Source: Leadbetterella sp964563435 (GTDB taxonomy: Bacteria; Bacteroidota; Bacteroidia; Cytophagales; Spirosomataceae). Taken from it: a stretch of 64,000 bases of DNA. The notes under the pieces are model-generated. The model had not been told where the DNA came from, did no database searches, and was given only the letters and a program-made list of their open reading frames with translations. Location: positions 1 to 64,000 of the forward strand of contig CAZLXI010000027.1 in assembly GCA_964563435.1 (NCBI GenBank). Direction: 5' to 3'. Position 1 is the first letter of the stretch. Every line of letters starts with the position of its first letter. Below are positions 51,670 to 59,026 of the stretch, piece after piece. The translations under genes and the position numbers were made by a program.

Positions 51670-51849
51670 ATGGCTAAAGTGAAAGTTACTCAAGTTAGAA
51701 GTACGATCAAAAGACCTAAGAATCAGAAACTTACTATGCAGGCTTTGGGCTTAACGAAGATAGGGAAATCTGTTGAAGTGGAAGCTAATCCGGCTATTGA
51801 GGGGATGATCCGTAAGGTGAACCATCTTGTAACCGTTGAGAACATTTAA
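51670..51849 (+). CDS. rpmD: 50S ribosomal protein L30
   Basis: A 59-residue protein, ATG at 51670 and stop TAA ending at 51849. It reads MAKVKVTQVRSTIKRPKNQK, then LTMQALGLTKIGKSVEVEAN, and closes with MIRKVNHLVTVENI, the usual L30 sequence. It is co-directional between rpsE and rplO and too short for a default ORF cut-off. Confidence 0.96.
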   Translation: MAKVKVTQVRSTIKRPKNQKLTMQALGLTKIGKSVEVEANPAIEGMIRKVNHLVTVENI

Positions 51850-51895
51850 TCAGGGATAACCGAGTAGTAAAATTACTGCGATAAATTTTTTAAAG

Positions 51896-52390
51896 ATGAA
51901 ATTAGAATCATTAAAGCCCGCTCAGGGATCAGTTAAAAACAATACCCGTTTAGGCAGAGGACAGGGTTCGGGCGGTGGCGGAACAGCCAAAAGAGGTCAT
52001 AAAGGAGCGAAATCCAGGTCCGGTTACAGCCAGAAGAGAGGTTTTGAAGGTGGTCAGATGCCCCTTCAGAGACGTGTTCCTAAATTTGGTTTTAACAATA
52101 TCAACCGGGTAGAATATAAAGCCATTAACCTGGATACCATTCAGGCCCTGTTTGATAAGACCCGGGAAGCTGACATTACCCTGGCATTCCTCAGAGATAA
52201 CGGCCTTGTTTCAAAATCCGACCTGGTGAAGGTACTGGGAAGAGGGGAGTTCACTGCTAAAGTTAATATAACGGTACATGCCTTCTCCAAATCAGCGGAA
52301 GAAGCCATCACCAAAGCGGGAGGTAAAGCTACGGCTCTGGCCGGACAAGCTCCTGCCGAGGCCGGAAAAGAACTAAACGGTGGCGAATAA
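51896..52390 (+). CDS. rplO: 50S ribosomal protein L15
   Basis: A 164-residue protein. It starts MKLESLKPAQGSVKNNTRLG. The glycine-rich RGQGSGGGGTAKRGHKGAKS and the central VPKFGFNNINRVEYKAINLD are typical. The C-terminal 25 residues are rich in alanine, glycine and glutamate, as often seen in Bacteroidota. Confidence 0.97.
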   Translation: MKLESLKPAQGSVKNNTRLGRGQGSGGGGTAKRGHKGAKSRSGYSQKRGFEGGQMPLQRRVPKFGFNNINRVEYKAINLDTIQALFDKTREADITLAFLRDNGLVSKSDLVKVLGRGEFTAKVNITVHAFSKSAEEAITKAGGKATALAGQAPAEAGKELNGGE

Positions 52391-52404
52391 TTGTTAAATA
52401 GACT

Positions 52405-53727
52405 ATGAAAAAATTTATAACCACCCTAAAGAATATCTGGTCAATAGAGGAGCTTCGGAACCGAATCCTGGCTACCTTGTTTATTATTGTGGTCTTCCGG
52501 ATCGGATCGCATATCACCCTTCCGGGTGTGGATCCGTCGAAGCTCACCGATTTAACAGGGGGTAACGGACTTTTGGGCCTTCTGGATACGCTGGTAGGTG
52601 GTGCGTTCAGCAATGCTTCTGTTATGGCTTTGGGGATCATGCCGTACATTTCGGCATCCATTGCGGTGCAGTTGCTCGGACTGGCCCTTCCTTATTTCTC
52701 TAAATTGCAGAAAGAAGGAGAGTCAGGCAGGAAGAAGCTGAACCAGATCACCCGTTGGCTGACCATTGCAGTGACCATCACGCAAGGTTTTGCTTACCTT
52801 AAATCGACCATTCCCACTGATGCCATTGTGATCTCTCAGGGGCTGTTCTATGTTGGCGGAGTGATACTGCTGGTAGCGGGAACCATGATGTGTCTCTGGT
52901 TGGGTGAGCGTATTACCGAGAAGGGAATCGGTAACGGTATTTCCATGATCATTATGATCGGTATCGTATCCCGCTTTCCGGGTGCTATCATCGGCGAGGG
53001 AAGAGCAAGAGTGGCTGACGGTCAACCGCTTTACTTCATCCTGGAACTGGTGGTGCTGTTTCTCGTTGTGATCTTTGCCGTGGCACTGACCCAGGCTATC
53101 CGCCGGGTGCCCGTACAGTATGCCAAGCAGATCGTAGGTAATAAGACGGTTACAGGACAGCGGCAATACCTGCCTCTGAAGCTGAACATCTCCGGTGTGA
53201 TGCCGATCATTTTCGGCCAGGCCCTGATGTTCGTGCCTTCGTTTATTGCCGGATATTTTGCAGAGAAAAGTGATACCGCCCAGTATATCGCTACCGTTTT
53301 CGGTGACTTTACTTCGTGGCAGTATAACCTGCTATATGCAATACTGATCATTGCCTTTACCTTCTTCTATACGGCTATTTCGATTAATCCTAATCAGATA
53401 GCCGACGATATGAAGAGGGGTGGAGGATTTATTCCCGGCGTGAAGCCCGGGCAGGCAACATCCGACTTTATCGCGCAGATATTGGACCGGATCACCTTAC
53501 CGGGAGCGATTCTGCTGGCTTTGATAGCGATTTTCCCTGCCATTGCCAGCCTGTTCGGTATGACCCAGTTGTTTGCCTCCTTCTATGGCGGTACTTCCTT
53601 ACTGATCCTGGTAGGAGTGGTACTGGATACGCTTCAGCAGATCGAAAGCTATCTTTTGATGAAGCGGTATGAAGGACTGATGGAATCCGGAAGGGTTGTA
53701 GGAAGAGAACAGTTGGTAGCCAGATAA
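52405..53727 (+). CDS. secY: Protein translocase channel subunit SecY
   Basis: A 440-residue inner-membrane channel of the Sec system with ten transmembrane segments. It starts MKKFITTLKNIWSIEELRNR. The plug region and TM2 contain GIMPYISASIAVQLLGLALP. GERITEKGIGNGISMIIMIG and NPNQIADDMKRGGGFIPGVK are also diagnostic. It follows rplO by 14 bases, and the ATG of map lies one base after the stop. Confidence 0.97.
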   Translation: MKKFITTLKNIWSIEELRNRILATLFIIVVFRIGSHITLPGVDPSKLTDLTGGNGLLGLLDTLVGGAFSNASVMALGIMPYISASIAVQLLGLALPYFSKLQKEGESGRKKLNQITRWLTIAVTITQGFAYLKSTIPTDAIVISQGLFYVGGVILLVAGTMMCLWLGERITEKGIGNGISMIIMIGIVSRFPGAIIGEGRARVADGQPLYFILELVVLFLVVIFAVALTQAIRRVPVQYAKQIVGNKTVTGQRQYLPLKLNISGVMPIIFGQALMFVPSFIAGYFAEKSDTAQYIATVFGDFTSWQYNLLYAILIIAFTFFYTAISINPNQIADDMKRGGGFIPGVKPGQATSDFIAQILDRITLPGAILLALIAIFPAIASLFGMTQLFASFYGGTSLLILVGVVLDTLQQIESYLLMKRYEGLMESGRVVGREQLVAR

Positions 53728-53728
53728 G

Positions 53729-54532
53729 ATGGCAGGAAGAGCGATCATTCTTAAAAGCAGGGAGGAAGCGGAAATTATCAGGGCAAACGGTGAGATCCTG
53801 GGCAGGGCGCATGCGGAAGTAGCGAAAGCCGTCGCTGAAGGAGTAAAGACCAAAGACCTGGATAAGATCGCGGAAGAATTTATCCTCGACCATAAGGGTA
53901 AACCTTCTTTTAAGAATTACAACGGCTTTCCGTATTCGCTGTGTATATCGGTAAACGAAGTGGTGGTTCACGGGTTCCCCAATAAACGGGAGCTGAAAAG
54001 CGGAGACGTGATTTCGATCGACTGCGGAGTTTATAAAAATGGTTTTCATGCCGACAGCGCTTATACCTACCTGGTAGGTGAAGTGGATGAAAAGACGAAA
54101 ACCATGGTCAGAGAAACTAAGAAGTCGCTGTTTGAAGGAATTGCGACCGTAAAGCCCGGTAACAGGATAGGTGACCTGAGCTATGCAATACAGAGCTATA
54201 CGGAAGGACGCGGGTACGGTGTAGTACGGGAGCTGGTAGGGCATGGAGTGGGGCGTAATCTTCACGAAGCGCCGGAAGTGCCGAACTACGGAAGACGTGG
54301 CCAGGGAACTAAAATGCAGGCGGGACTGGTTTTAGCCATTGAGCCTATGATCACGTTGGGGAAACGCTTCGTGGTTCAGGAGGCAGACGGGTGGACGATC
54401 CGTACGGAAGACAGGTTACCGGCAGCACACTTTGAGCATACGGTATGGGTGACAGAGAACGGATGTGATATTCTCACCACCTTTGCGTATATCGAAGAAG
54501 TGTTAAAGACTAAAAATTTGGAAGTTTTATAA
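53729..54532 (+). CDS. map: Methionine aminopeptidase, type I
   Basis: A 267-residue M24A metalloprotease that removes N-terminal methionine from new proteins. The five metal ligands are visible: Asp98 (ISIDCG), Asp109 (HADSAY), His172 (VGHGVG), Glu205 (AIEPM) and Glu236 (AHFEHTV). It has no N-terminal zinc-finger extension, so it is the bacterial type Ia form. Start ATG 53729 is one base after the secY stop, indicating tight coupling. Confidence 0.97.
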   Translation: MAGRAIILKSREEAEIIRANGEILGRAHAEVAKAVAEGVKTKDLDKIAEEFILDHKGKPSFKNYNGFPYSLCISVNEVVVHGFPNKRELKSGDVISIDCGVYKNGFHADSAYTYLVGEVDEKTKTMVRETKKSLFEGIATVKPGNRIGDLSYAIQSYTEGRGYGVVRELVGHGVGRNLHEAPEVPNYGRRGQGTKMQAGLVLAIEPMITLGKRFVVQEADGWTIRTEDRLPAAHFEHTVWVTENGCDILTTFAYIEEVLKTKNLEVL

Positions 54533-54537
54533 GGTTT

Positions 54538-54756
54538 ATGGCAAAGCAATCGAACATAGAAGTAGATGGTATCATCCTGGAAGCGCTGTCTAACGCCATG
54601 TTTAAAGTTCAGCTGGACAATAAGCATGAAGTGATAGCTCATATTTCCGGTAAGATGCGTATGAATTACATCCGTATCCTTCCCGGCGATAAGGTGAAAC
54701 TGGAGATGTCGCCATACGACTTATCAAAAGCAAGAATTACATACAGGTACAAGTAA
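54538..54756 (+). CDS. infA: Translation initiation factor IF-1
   Basis: A 72-residue OB-fold factor that occupies the ribosomal A site during initiation. It contains MAKQSNIEVDGIILEALSNA, KHEVIAHISGKMRMNYIRIL and the ending PYDLSKARITYRYK. It follows map by five bases. Confidence 0.97.
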   Translation: MAKQSNIEVDGIILEALSNAMFKVQLDNKHEVIAHISGKMRMNYIRILPGDKVKLEMSPYDLSKARITYRYK

Positions 54757-54777
54757 GGATATTTTAATACGACAGTA

Positions 54778-54894
54778 ATGAAAGTTAAAGCATCAGTTAA
54801 AAAGCGTAGTGAAGACTGCAAGGTGATCAGACGCAAAGGTAAAATTTACGTAATCAATAAGAAAAATCCTAAGTTTAAACAAAGACAAGGTTAA
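54778..54894 (+). CDS. rpmJ: 50S ribosomal protein L36 (zinc-free form)
   Basis: A 38-residue protein, ATG 54778 to the stop ending at 54894. It reads MKVKASVKKRSEDCKVIRRK and ends with YVINKKNPKFKQRQG. The zinc site of the C+ form is lost: only one of the usual three cysteines remains and the histidine is Phe. It is too short for a default ORF cut-off but is well placed between infA and rpsM. Confidence 0.96.
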   Translation: MKVKASVKKRSEDCKVIRRKGKIYVINKKNPKFKQRQG

Positions 54895-54900
54895 TAATTT

Positions 54901-55275
54901 ATGAGGATCTCAGGGGTAGATATTCCGGACAAAAAGAGAGGCGAAATCTCTCTTACCTATATTTACGGTATAGGTCGCAGTACAGCAAAGAACATTCTTA
55001 ACCAGGCGAACATATCGGTTGATAAGAAAGCCGGAGAATGGTCTGATGATGAAGCTAACGCTATTCGTGCTATCATCAACAATGAATTTAAAGTAGAGGG
55101 TGCGCTTCGTTCCGAAGTTCAGCTGAGTATCAAACGCCTGATGGACATTGGATGTTACCGGGGTCTGAGACACCGGAAAGGGTTGCCTTTACGAGGACAA
55201 AAGACGAAAAACAACTCCCGTACGCGGAAAGGTAAGCGTAAGACGATAGCCAATAAGAAAAAGGCTACGAAATAA
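54901..55275 (+). CDS. rpsM: 30S ribosomal protein S13
   Basis: A 124-residue small-subunit head protein at the inter-subunit bridge. MRISGVDIPDKKRGEISLTY, DIGCYRGLRHRKGLPLRGQK and the lysine-rich tail are typical. It starts seven bases after rpmJ. Confidence 0.97.
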   Translation: MRISGVDIPDKKRGEISLTYIYGIGRSTAKNILNQANISVDKKAGEWSDDEANAIRAIINNEFKVEGALRSEVQLSIKRLMDIGCYRGLRHRKGLPLRGQKTKNNSRTRKGKRKTIANKKKATK

Positions 55276-55294
55276 TTAATAATCTATGATCAGG

Positions 55295-55313
55295 GGAAGG
55301 CGTTTTGCTTTCC
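55295..55313 (+). promoter_or_regulatory. Stem-loop before rpsK
   Basis: GGAAGGC and GCTTTCC pair as a 7-bp stem (one G-U) around a GTTTT loop, in the rpsM-rpsK spacer. Role unknown. Confidence 0.3.
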
Positions 55314-55340
55314 TGCCTTAATTTATCATTTTCGAATATA

Positions 55341-55736
55341 ATGGCACAAGCTAAAAGAAAAGACAAAGCTAAAAAGCGTGTAGTAGTAGTTGAACCTTAC
55401 GGACAGGTACATGTAAGAGCCTCTTTCAATAACATCATCATCTCGGTGACCAACAGCACCGGGCAGGTGATCTCCTGGGCATCGGCCGGGAAAATGGGCT
55501 TCAGAGGTTCAAAGAAAAATACGCCTTATGCAGCGCAGATGGCGGCACAAAACTGCTGCCAGGTAGCCTATGATCTGGGTATGCGTAAAGCGGATATTTT
55601 TGTGAAAGGTCCGGGTTCCGGCAGAGAATCCGCTATGAGAACCGTTCAGAGCGTAGGAATCGACGTGGTGAATATTTTTGACGTTACGCCTATGCCGCAT
55701 AACGGTTGCAGACCTCCCAAGAGAAGAAGAGTATAA
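55341..55736 (+). CDS. rpsK: 30S ribosomal protein S11
   Basis: A 131-residue protein of the platform. The ATG at 55341 (MAQAKRKDKAKKRVVVVEPY) is preferred over the open frame from 55305. VRASFNNIIISVTNSTGQVI and the ending FDVTPMPHNGCRPPKRRRV are diagnostic. Confidence 0.97.
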   Translation: MAQAKRKDKAKKRVVVVEPYGQVHVRASFNNIIISVTNSTGQVISWASAGKMGFRGSKKNTPYAAQMAAQNCCQVAYDLGMRKADIFVKGPGSGRESAMRTVQSVGIDVVNIFDVTPMPHNGCRPPKRRRV

Positions 55737-55800
55737 TTTATATTAACAAAGCAAATGTTAGTTTGGACATTGGGGCTAACGATTTGAATAATTTTAAAAA

Positions 55801-56406
55801 ATGGCAAGATATACAGGTCCGAAATCCAAGATTTCAAGAAAATTCGGCGAGGCAGTTTTAGGGCCGAGCAAAGCACTGGCAAAAAAGGCCTATCCTCCGG
55901 GACAGCACGGAAGAGGCAGAAGAAGCAAAAAATCTGATTATGCACTTCAGTTACTGGAGAAGCAGAAGATCAAATATACGTATGGTGTTCTGGAGCGCCA
56001 GTTTGCAAGGATATTCAACCTTGCAGGGGTGAAAGAAGGCCAGACCGGTGAGAACCTTATAAAACTTTGTGAATCCAGATTAGATAACATCGTTTACCGG
56101 TTAGGCATAGCTCCTACCCGTAGAGCTGCCCGTCAGTTAGTCACGCATAAGCATATTCTTTTGGACGGAGAAGTAAGCAATATCCCGTCTATCCTTGTTA
56201 AACCGGGACAAAAAGTGGCTGTTCGTGAGAAATCCAAAGCTTTGGATACCATTGCAAGCAGTACAAGTCTGAACGCCTTTAAAAAGTACGGTTGGTTGGA
56301 ATTTGACAACACTGAGCTTTCAGGTCTCTTTATCAACTACCCCGATACAGAGCAGATCCCTGAGCAGTTCAATGTACAGGCGGTTGTCGAATTGTACAAC
56401 AAATAA
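55801..56406 (+). CDS. rpsD: 30S ribosomal protein S4
   Basis: A 201-residue primary 16S rRNA-binding protein and, in E. coli, a repressor of the alpha operon. It starts MARYTGPKSKISRKFGEAVL. The S4 RNA-binding segment shows ESRLDNIVYRLGIAPTRRAA and RQLVTHKHILLDG. It has no zinc cysteines at the N-terminus. Three palindromes follow before rpoA. Confidence 0.97.
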   Translation: MARYTGPKSKISRKFGEAVLGPSKALAKKAYPPGQHGRGRRSKKSDYALQLLEKQKIKYTYGVLERQFARIFNLAGVKEGQTGENLIKLCESRLDNIVYRLGIAPTRRAARQLVTHKHILLDGEVSNIPSILVKPGQKVAVREKSKALDTIASSTSLNAFKKYGWLEFDNTELSGLFINYPDTEQIPEQFNVQAVVELYNK

Positions 56407-56421
56407 TTTATTTTTTTTTCT

Positions 56422-56493
56422 CCACCTCTGTGCGAACCACAGAGGTGGCACATACTTATTTGGGATAATCCCAAACTTATTTCGTTAACGAAA
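56422..56493 (+). promoter_or_regulatory. Three perfect palindromes between rpsD and rpoA
   Basis: In 72 bases: CCACCTCTGTG - CGAAC - CACAGAGGTGG (56422-56448, 11-base arms), TTTGGGA - TAA - TCCCAAA (56459-56475) and TTTCGTTAACGAAA (56480-56493). Each forms a perfect stem. None is followed by a U-run, so intrinsic termination is unlikely. They sit just after the S4 gene and before rpoA, a plausible place for S4- or L17-linked control or for RNA processing, but the role is not known. Confidence 0.6.
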
Positions 56494-56509
56494 ACAAAAA
56501 CAGCACAGT

Positions 56510-57499
56510 ATGTCAATTTTAGCATTTCAAATGCCTGACAAAGTCGTAATGGAGAAAGCCGACGACTTTCATGGTTTTTTCGAGTTCAAGCCGCTGGAAA
56601 GGGGCTATGGAGTGACCATAGGCAATGCTCTGCGTCGTATCTTGTTGTCTTCATTAGAGGGTTATGCGATTACATCCGTGAGATTCCCGGGCGTACTTCA
56701 TGAGTTTTCTGCGATTGAAGGTGTTGTAGATGATGTTACTGAGATCGTTTTGAATCTTAAGCAGGTTAGATTCAAGAAGATCGCAGACTATGTAGATAAT
56801 AAAATCACAGTGAAGGTCAAAAACCAGACTGAGATCACTGCCGGTGATATCAGTAAGTTTACTTCTTCATTTGAAATATTGAACCCCGAGCTGGTGATCG
56901 CACGTCTGGATTCCAAAAAGGAACTGGAGTTTGAGATCATCGTAGACAAAGGCCGGGGGTATGTTCCCAGTGAAGAACAAAAGACCGGTGATCTGCCCAT
57001 TGGGTTTATCGCTATTGACTCGATCTATACCCCCGTTAAAAACGTGAAGTATAGTATTGAGAATACCCGTGTGGAGCAAAGAACCGACTACGAGAAACTT
57101 CTTTTGGAGATCAAGACTGATGGTTCCATTCATCCGGAAAAAGCGCTTCAGGAGGCTTCGCATATCCTGATCCAGCACTTCCTTAAATTCACCGATGAGA
57201 ACATGGTGTTCGACTCGAAGAGCGATGAGGAAGATAACATGGTAGACGAGGAGTTCCTTCACATGCGTAAGCTGTTGAAAACACCGCTTCAGGACCTGGA
57301 TCTTTCTGTAAGGGCGTACAACTGTCTGAAGTCTGCCGACATCCGCACGCTGGGCGACCTGGCGCGTCTGGAAGTGGCCGATATGATGAAGTTCCGGAAC
57401 TTCGGTAAGAAGTCACTTACCGAGCTGGAGCAGCTCATCGCCGATAAGCAGCTGCATTTCGGAATGGATGTATCGAAATATAAGCTCGACGAAGATTAA
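56510..57499 (+). CDS. rpoA: RNA polymerase alpha subunit
   Basis: A 329-residue subunit that forms the dimer scaffold of RNA polymerase. The N-terminal domain (residues 1 to ~230) contains LERGYGVTIGNALRRILLSS. The C-terminal domain (~255-315) for DNA and activator contact contains VRAYNCLKSADIRTLGDLAR and KNFGKKSLTELEQLI-like sequence (RNFGKKSLTELEQLIAD). Length is normal. A 103-base spacer with palindromes precedes it, and a REP-like element follows. Confidence 0.97.
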   Translation: MSILAFQMPDKVVMEKADDFHGFFEFKPLERGYGVTIGNALRRILLSSLEGYAITSVRFPGVLHEFSAIEGVVDDVTEIVLNLKQVRFKKIADYVDNKITVKVKNQTEITAGDISKFTSSFEILNPELVIARLDSKKELEFEIIVDKGRGYVPSEEQKTGDLPIGFIAIDSIYTPVKNVKYSIENTRVEQRTDYEKLLLEIKTDGSIHPEKALQEASHILIQHFLKFTDENMVFDSKSDEEDNMVDEEFLHMRKLLKTPLQDLDLSVRAYNCLKSADIRTLGDLARLEVADMMKFRNFGKKSLTELEQLIADKQLHFGMDVSKYKLDED

Positions 57500-57510
57500 G
57501 TTTATCTTCG

Positions 57511-57584
57511 GGCTTCGACAAGCTCAGCCTGACAGGGCACTAGCGCTTAGGTGTTGGATTTGTCACCCTGAGCCTGTCGAAGGG
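57511..57584. repeat. REP-like inverted repeat between rpoA and rplQ
   Basis: GGCTTCGACAAGCTCAGCC (from 57511) and its imperfect complement ending in CCTGTCGAAGGG (57561-57584) form an inverted repeat about 74 bases long. The core CTTCGACA.GCTCAG..TGACA is the common dispersed palindromic element of many Bacteroidota and other genomes. It interrupts the 197-base rpoA-rplQ spacer inside an otherwise tight operon; the rest of that spacer has no gene. Confidence 0.7.
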
Positions 57585-57696
57585 CCGATTGAAAAATTTT
57601 CATTATCGCAGAAAAATTTATTTATTAAAAATCGTAATAGGTGGGAGGTAACTGCTGCGATATACTTCTTAACCGTTACTTACGAAAACCAACAAA

Positions 57697-58326
57697 ATGA
57701 GACACGGAAAAACTGTTAACCATCTGGGAAGAACCAAGTCGCACAGAGATGCTCTGTTAGCTAACATGGCGGTTTCTTTGATCAAAGCCAAGCGCATCGA
57801 AACTACTTTGGCCAAAGCCAAAGCTTTGAGAAAGTACGTAGAGCCCCTGATCACTAAAGGTAAGAACGACACCACCCATTCAAGAAGGGTAGTTTTCTCT
57901 TACCTGCAGGACAAAGAAGCCATCAAAGAGCTTTTCGGTGAGATCGCTGTAAAAGTGGCGGAAAGAAACGGAGGTTACACCCGCATCATCAAATTAGGCC
58001 AGAGACAGGGCGACAATGCTGAAGTAGCGCTGATCGAACTGGTGGACTTCAACGAAAACCTGCTTACAGCAGTTACAGATGAAAGTGAGGCGAAGACCAA
58101 GCGTTCAAGAAGAGGCAAGGCTAAGAAGGCTACCACAGAAGCAGCTCCTGCCGCTGAAGCAGTAGTAGAAAAGCCTTCAGCAGAAGTAGTAGAGGAGGCT
58201 CCGGTAACGGAAGAAGCTCCGGCCGTTGAGGAAGCCCCAGCTACAGAAGAAGCACCGGCAACCGAAGAGGCGCCTGCCACTGAGGAGAAACCGGCCGACG
58301 ACGCTTCGGAAGAAAGCAAGGCTTAA
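57697..58326 (+). CDS. rplQ: 50S ribosomal protein L17 with acidic repeat tail
   Basis: A 209-residue form of L17. The conserved part (residues 1 to ~120) starts MRHGKTVNHLGRTKSHRDAL and includes KAKALRKYVEPLITKGKND. The remaining ~85 residues are an alanine- and glutamate-rich tail with EEAPATEEAPATEEAPATEE, encoded by near-perfect 18-base repeats around 58200-58285. Such tails occur in Bacteroidota L17 but vary in length, so the repeat count may differ between strains. Confidence 0.95.
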   Translation: MRHGKTVNHLGRTKSHRDALLANMAVSLIKAKRIETTLAKAKALRKYVEPLITKGKNDTTHSRRVVFSYLQDKEAIKELFGEIAVKVAERNGGYTRIIKLGQRQGDNAEVALIELVDFNENLLTAVTDESEAKTKRSRRGKAKKATTEAAPAAEAVVEKPSAEVVEEAPVTEEAPAVEEAPATEEAPATEEAPATEEKPADDASEESKA

Positions 58327-58350
58327 TTTTCAGAAAGTTTTATGAAGGAA

Positions 58351-58380
58351 TCCCCGGGCTTAGGTCCGGGGATTTTTTTT
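58351..58380 (+). terminator. Intrinsic terminator of the ribosomal superoperon
   Basis: TCCCCGG - GCTTAGGT - CCGGGGA forms a strong GC stem, followed directly by eight T. It is 24 bases after the rplQ stop and ends the 15-kb operon. Confidence 0.9.
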
Positions 58381-58384
58381 GTCT

Positions 58385-58924
58385 TTATATTTCGAACCCT
58401 ATTGTTTTTCTAGACTCTTTCGGAGAGTTTAGCAGTTCTTTCATTACTTCAAAAATAGATTGGATTTCTTCCTCGTGTCTTTGTTGAGCAGTATCTTGTT
58501 TCAGTAATTTCTTTTCAATCTTTTCGATTTTTAACATTATTTCCCTGTTGTTAAGAAGTAGCTCTCTCATTCGTGTAAATATCCGTATAATCTGAATGTT
58601 TACATGAATAGCTGTCTTGGTCTTTAAAACGCTCGAAAGCATGGCTATACCCTGTTCTGTAAAAGCAAGAGGAAGATATCTCCTTCCTCCCTTGGCGTTT
58701 GAGGTCACAATTTGTGACCTCAAACTAATATGCTCATCCACAGATAATTGAAACATGAAATCTTTAGGAAAACGCTCAAGATTTCTTCTGACTGCCTGGT
58801 TTAGCACTTTTGTCTCTACCCCATACAGCTCTGCAAGGTCGTTGTCAAGCATTATTTTCTTTTCACGAATCAGATATATTTTGTTGATGATTTTATCATC
58901 TGTAATTGTTGGGAATGTGCTCAT
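58385..58924 (-). CDS. ORF6N domain-containing protein (antirepressor-like)
   Basis: A 179-residue protein with an ORF6N domain at roughly residues 10-100 (KIINKIYLIREKKIMLDNDL, LAELYGVETKVLNQAVRRN, then FPKDFMFQLS). The C-terminal helix-rich part is charged and probably a coiled coil (LKIEKIEKKLLKQDTAQQ). ORF6N proteins are related to phage antirepressors but are common as single genes in Bacteroidota chromosomes. No phage or mobile element genes are nearby. It lies opposite to rplQ, sharing its terminator area. A palindrome is present 80 bases upstream. Confidence 0.85.
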   Translation of the reverse strand: MSTFPTITDDKIINKIYLIREKKIMLDNDLAELYGVETKVLNQAVRRNLERFPKDFMFQLSVDEHISLRSQIVTSNAKGGRRYLPLAFTEQGIAMLSSVLKTKTAIHVNIQIIRIFTRMRELLLNNREIMLKIEKIEKKLLKQDTAQQRHEEEIQSIFEVMKELLNSPKESRKTIGFEI

Positions 58925-59003
58925 ACTATTGTGTGTTTATATTGGATAAAGTGTGTTGCATTTATAGGCTTGGATATATAAAATTACGAATTATCTCAAA
59001 GTA

Positions 59004-59021
59004 TATATGCAGATGCATATA
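59004..59021 (-). promoter_or_regulatory. 18-base palindrome upstream of the ORF6N gene
   Basis: TATATGCA - GA - TGCATATA has perfect 8-base arms, between the PQQ dehydrogenase stop (59027) and the ORF6N gene. It could be an operator for the ORF6N gene or a neighbouring regulator. Confidence 0.4.
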
Positions 59022-59026
59022 AATTG

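Noticed and set aside
58385..58924. Prophage or phage remnant indicated by the ORF6N gene
   Set aside because: No integrase, structural or lysis genes lie nearby; ORF6N proteins are common alone in Bacteroidota.
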